Assembly (NCBI GenBank): GCA_004555635.1
Contig: SFHN01000071.1
Coordinates: 1-6,693 of the forward strand
DNA: 6,693 nt
Direction of reading: 5' to 3'
DNA from: [Eubacterium] saphenum
GTDB lineage: Bacteria > Bacillota > Clostridia > Oscillospirales > Ruminococcaceae
Shown: positions 4,682 to 6,693 of the stretch, one piece after another
Numbering within the stretch: position 1 is the stretch's first letter
Layout of the letters: every line of letters begins with the position of its first letter
The notes under the pieces: model-generated
The model's input: the letters and a program-made list of their open reading frames with translations, nothing else
Told to the model about the DNA's origin: nothing
The model's database searches: none
Made by a program: the position numbers and the translations under genes

Positions 4682-5819
4682 TATCGCTACGCTTTTCCCG
4701 AAAATGTGCGACAGCGTTTTAGGGGAGAGCATTGTCGGGCGCGGAATAAAAAACGGGTTTATCGAGATATATACCCACGATATCCGCCCTTATACCGAAA
4801 ACAAGCACAACCGCGTTGACGACAAGCCCTACGGCGGCGGAACGGGAATGGTTATGCAGGCGCAGCCGATATATGATTGTATCGCTGACATTGTGTCAAA
4901 ACACGAAGTGCGCCCGCGAATTATCTATATGTCCCCGCAGGGGCAGACGCTTACGCAGGAAAAGGTAAAGGAGCTTGCTGCCGAACAGGGGCTTGTTATT
5001 CTCTGTGGACATTACGAGGGCGTTGACGAGCGCGTGCTTGAGGAGCTTGGTGCTGAGGAAATCTCCGTCGGCGACTATGTGCTGACAGGGGGAGAACTGC
5101 CCGCGCTTATCGTTGCGGACGCGGTTGCAAGGCTTCAGCGCGGTGTGCTTCCTAACGAGGACGCTTACAGCATTGAAAGCCACTACAACGGGCTGCTTGA
5201 GTATCCGCAGTATACCCGACCCGAGGTCTGGCGCGGGCGGGCTGTCCCCGAGGAACTTCTTAACGGCAACCACAAAACGATAGCCGAGTGGCAGCACAAA
5301 GCTGCCCTGCGTAACACCGCGAAAAAGCGCCCCGATATGCACGAAAAATATCTGCGCGAGCTTACGCAGCGCTTCTGGCAGGCGTTTCTTACCGAAAAGG
5401 ATTTGCCGCAGGACACCGAATACTCCGAGTGTTTTCATTTCGAGATAAGCGAGCTGGCAGCGAACGAGCTTTTGCGGCTTGTGCTCCGCGGAAAAAAGAG
5501 AGCGACGGCGAGCAGCCTTTGGGGTTATGAAATTGAGGGCGACAAAATGCCGCAGGCGGGGCAGTACAGCATTGTGACCGATTGGGACGGAGTTCCGCGG
5601 TGCGTTATTCAGACAACGCGTGTTCGCGTGATTTCGTTTAATGACATAACGTTTGACATCTGCCGCCGCGAGGGCGAGGACGACAGTCTTGATTCGTGGC
5701 GTGAGAGCCACATCGCCTTTTTTACCGAGGAGGGCTGTCAGCTTGGCTATGAGTTCAGTGAGGATATGCCCGTAATATTTGAGGAATTTAAGCTGGTTTA
5801 TAAGGGCAGGACAGAGTAA
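4671..5819 (+). CDS. trmD: tRNA (guanine37-N1)-methyltransferase TrmD fused to a C-terminal ASCH domain
   Basis: TrmD uses S-adenosylmethionine to make m1G37 in tRNAs with G36, preventing +1 frameshifts. Residues 1 to ~230 align without gaps to E. coli TrmD: VDDKPYGGGTGMVMQ (49-63), SPQG (88-91), CGHYEGVDERV (112-122), SVGDYVLTGGELPA (132-145), Arg154, and GLLEYPQYTRPEVW (174-187). The catalytic Asp169 position is Glu here. The protein has 382 residues against about 240-255 normally. Residues ~232-378 are a full ASCH domain: LTQRFWQAFLTE, LRGKKRATASSLW (272-284), GQYSIVTDWDGVPRCVIQTT, SWRESHIAFF, FSEDMPVIFEEFKLVY. ASCH is a PUA-like RNA-binding fold; some members are N4-acetylcytidine amidohydrolases, and their Lys/Thr/Glu residues appear kept (276, 279, 336). 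No frameshift, linker or internal ribosome site separates the halves. The start overlaps rimM by 11 nt with no strong Shine-Dalgarno of its own. Confidence 0.95.
   Translation: MRIDIATLFPKMCDSVLGESIVGRGIKNGFIEIYTHDIRPYTENKHNRVDDKPYGGGTGMVMQAQPIYDCIADIVSKHEVRPRIIYMSPQGQTLTQEKVKELAAEQGLVILCGHYEGVDERVLEELGAEEISVGDYVLTGGELPALIVADAVARLQRGVLPNEDAYSIESHYNGLLEYPQYTRPEVWRGRAVPEELLNGNHKTIAEWQHKAALRNTAKKRPDMHEKYLRELTQRFWQAFLTEKDLPQDTEYSECFHFEISELAANELLRLVLRGKKRATASSLWGYEIEGDKMPQAGQYSIVTDWDGVPRCVIQTTRVRVISFNDITFDICRREGEDDSLDSWRESHIAFFTEEGCQLGYEFSEDMPVIFEEFKLVYKGRTE
5364..5804 (+). other. ASCH domain region of the TrmD fusion
   Basis: This part encodes residues ~232-378 of the fusion. It resembles free-standing clostridial and actinobacterial ASCH proteins of about 140-150 residues: an FWQxFL helix, a GKKxATAS loop, a barrel with VIQTT, an SWRExHxxFF helix and the ending DMPVxxExFKLVY. 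The only nearby upstream ATG (Met223) has no ribosome binding site, so separate translation is unlikely. A function on the same tRNA as TrmD is an inference. Confidence 0.85.
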
Positions 5820-5836
5820 AATCTCTTTTGCAAAAC

Positions 5837-5840
5837 GAGG
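5837..5840 (+). promoter_or_regulatory. Ribosome binding site of era
   Basis: GAGG, 6 nt before the ATG at 5847, supports this start. The 27-nt gap after trmD has no clear terminator. Confidence 0.65.
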
Positions 5841-5846
5841 TAATTT

Positions 5847-6693
5847 ATGAAAAAGAATGCATTCATTGCAATAACAGGGCGCGCAAACGCGGGCAAAAGC
5901 TCGCTGACAAATCTTCTTGTCGGCGAGAAAGTGTCGATAGTCAGCGAGAAGCCGCAGACCACCCGAAACAGGATAAACGGGGTGCTTACCAAGGGCGAAA
6001 CGCAGTTCGGTTTTATCGACACGCCGGGAATGCACAAGGCTCGGACAAAGCTGTCCGAGCATATGGTAAAGTCAATTCGCACAAGCGTTGACGACGTTGA
6101 TTGCGCGATTCTTATGGCGGATGTAACAAAGAAAGTGTCCGCGGTTGAGCAGGAGCTTATCCGCTCGTTTGCGCAGCACGGAACGGACGTTATTCTGCTG
6201 CTGAACAAGGTTGACCTGCTGAAGGACAAGAACGATATTCTCGCTATTATACAAAGCTATTCCGAACTGTATGACTTCACGGAGATAATCCCGATAAGCG
6301 TAAAAAAGCGCATTAACACCGATAAAATTATGCCCATTCTCGAAAAATACGCGGTGGAGGGAGAGCATTTCTTTCCCGACGATATCGCTACTGACAGAAC
6401 GGAGCGCTTCCTGTGCTCGGAGATAATCCGCGAGAAAATCCTCTGGACAATGCAGGATGAAATCCCCCACGGCACCGCCGTCGATATAGAGAGCTTCCAT
6501 TCCCGTATGAAAGGCGACGTTGAAATAATTGACATCGGAGCAGTAATAGTCTGCGAGCGCGACAGCCACAAGGGTATGATTATCGGCAAGGGCGGCGAGC
6601 GCCTTAAGCAAATCGGAACTATGGCGCGAAAGGATATGGAGGAGCTTCTCGACGTTAAGGTTAACCTCAAAATCTTTGTAAAGGTCAAGGAAG
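5847..6693 (+). CDS. era: GTPase Era (3' end cut by window edge)
   Basis: Era is an essential GTPase that binds the 3' end of 16S rRNA through a KH domain and acts in late 30S assembly. The window shows 282 codons of an expected ~300. GTPase motifs are in order: G1 GRANAGKSS (11-19), the switch segment KPQTTRNRI (35-43), G3 DTPG (58-61), G4 NKVD (120-123) and G5 SVKK (151-154). The KH domain holds the anchor GMIIGKGGERLKQIGTMARK (243-262) and KVNLKIFVKV (271-280). Only the last ~15-20 residues are missing. G1 has Ala where many Era proteins have Pro and Val (GRPNVGKS), which still fits GxxxxGK(S/T). It follows trmD by 27 nt with its own GAGG site. This gene lies beside yqfG/cdd genes in many Firmicutes, so its place after rimM-trmD is less usual but fits 30S assembly. 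Confidence 0.97.
   Translation, partial: MKKNAFIAITGRANAGKSSLTNLLVGEKVSIVSEKPQTTRNRINGVLTKGETQFGFIDTPGMHKARTKLSEHMVKSIRTSVDDVDCAILMADVTKKVSAVEQELIRSFAQHGTDVILLLNKVDLLKDKNDILAIIQSYSELYDFTEIIPISVKKRINTDKIMPILEKYAVEGEHFFPDDIATDRTERFLCSEIIREKILWTMQDEIPHGTAVDIESFHSRMKGDVEIIDIGAVIVCERDSHKGMIIGKGGERLKQIGTMARKDMEELLDVKVNLKIFVKVKE
6039..6060 (+). repeat. Perfect inverted repeat inside era
   Basis: GCTCGGACA (6039-6047) and TGTCCGAGC (6052-6060) form a perfect 9-bp stem with loop AAGC, just after the DTPG codons. No T tract follows. The protein segment here (HKARTKLSEHM) is a conserved Era stretch, so codon choice rather than protein need would make the stem. It may slow translation locally, or be chance. 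Confidence 0.4.

Noticed and set aside
3977..4732. 251-residue minus-strand frame across U32, rimM and trmD
   Set aside because: It is antisense to three well-identified genes and spans their boundaries, with no recognisable motif.
4920..4945. CCCC-GCA-GGGG palindrome in trmD
   Set aside because: A 4-bp stem within the conserved SPQG codons is explained by coding and chance.
5812..5846. Terminator between trmD and era (AGAG/CTCT with TTTT)
   Set aside because: The stem is only 4 bp and the T run is short; it is too weak to support.
4896..6062. 388-residue minus-strand frame across trmD and era
   Set aside because: It is antisense to two genes with clear catalytic motifs. Its openness comes from codon bias on the plus strand.
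6072..6688. Two minus-strand frames opposite era
   Set aside because: era is certain from all GTPase and KH motifs; these are shadows.

Overview
The window looks like a metagenome-type contig from a Gram-positive gut anaerobe of the class Clostridia, probably near the Ruminococcaceae/Oscillospiraceae. This is inferred from the style of the U32, RimM, TrmD and Era proteins; nothing in the sequence names the organism. It has two very different halves.

Bases 1 to about 1055 form a patchwork of gene pieces, all reading on the minus strand. From right to left they are: an unrecognised open stretch (about 955-1055); a piece of the DNA polymerase III alpha subunit DnaE (about 747-950); the last ~29 residues of the selenocysteine elongation factor SelB (657-746); an intergenic stretch with a strong rho-independent terminator (564-601); and the N-terminal half of rhamnulose-1-phosphate aldolase RhaD, running off the left edge (1-383). 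DnaE and SelB pieces are joined in one frame at a short shared Met-Gly-Ile / Gly-Ile-Ser stretch, which makes no biological sense. Their codon choice (Leu CTG/CTC, Ala GCC) also differs from the right half (Leu CTT, Ala GCG/GCA). The likeliest reading is an assembly chimera at a contig end; real genomic scrambling is possible but less likely.

Bases ~1056-6693 are a coherent, tightly packed plus-strand operon. It holds the 3' part of a long coiled-coil protein with 31-residue repeats, a U32 family protein resembling the rRNA hydroxylase RlhA (2057-4132), rimM (4154-4681), trmD with a C-terminal ASCH domain (4671-5819), and era, cut by the right edge (5847-6693). Neighbours overlap by 4 and 11 nt or are separated by 21 and 27 nt, so co-transcription and translational coupling are likely. 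Four of the five products point to maturation of rRNA, tRNA or the 30S subunit: candidate 23S rRNA hydroxylation, RimM and Era for 30S assembly, TrmD for m1G37 of tRNA. The usual rpsP and rplS partners of rimM-trmD are absent.

The most interesting item is the in-frame TrmD-ASCH fusion, which keeps the candidate Lys/Thr/Glu catalytic residues known from the ASCH amidohydrolase YqfB. I see no mobile element, CRISPR array, rRNA or tRNA.
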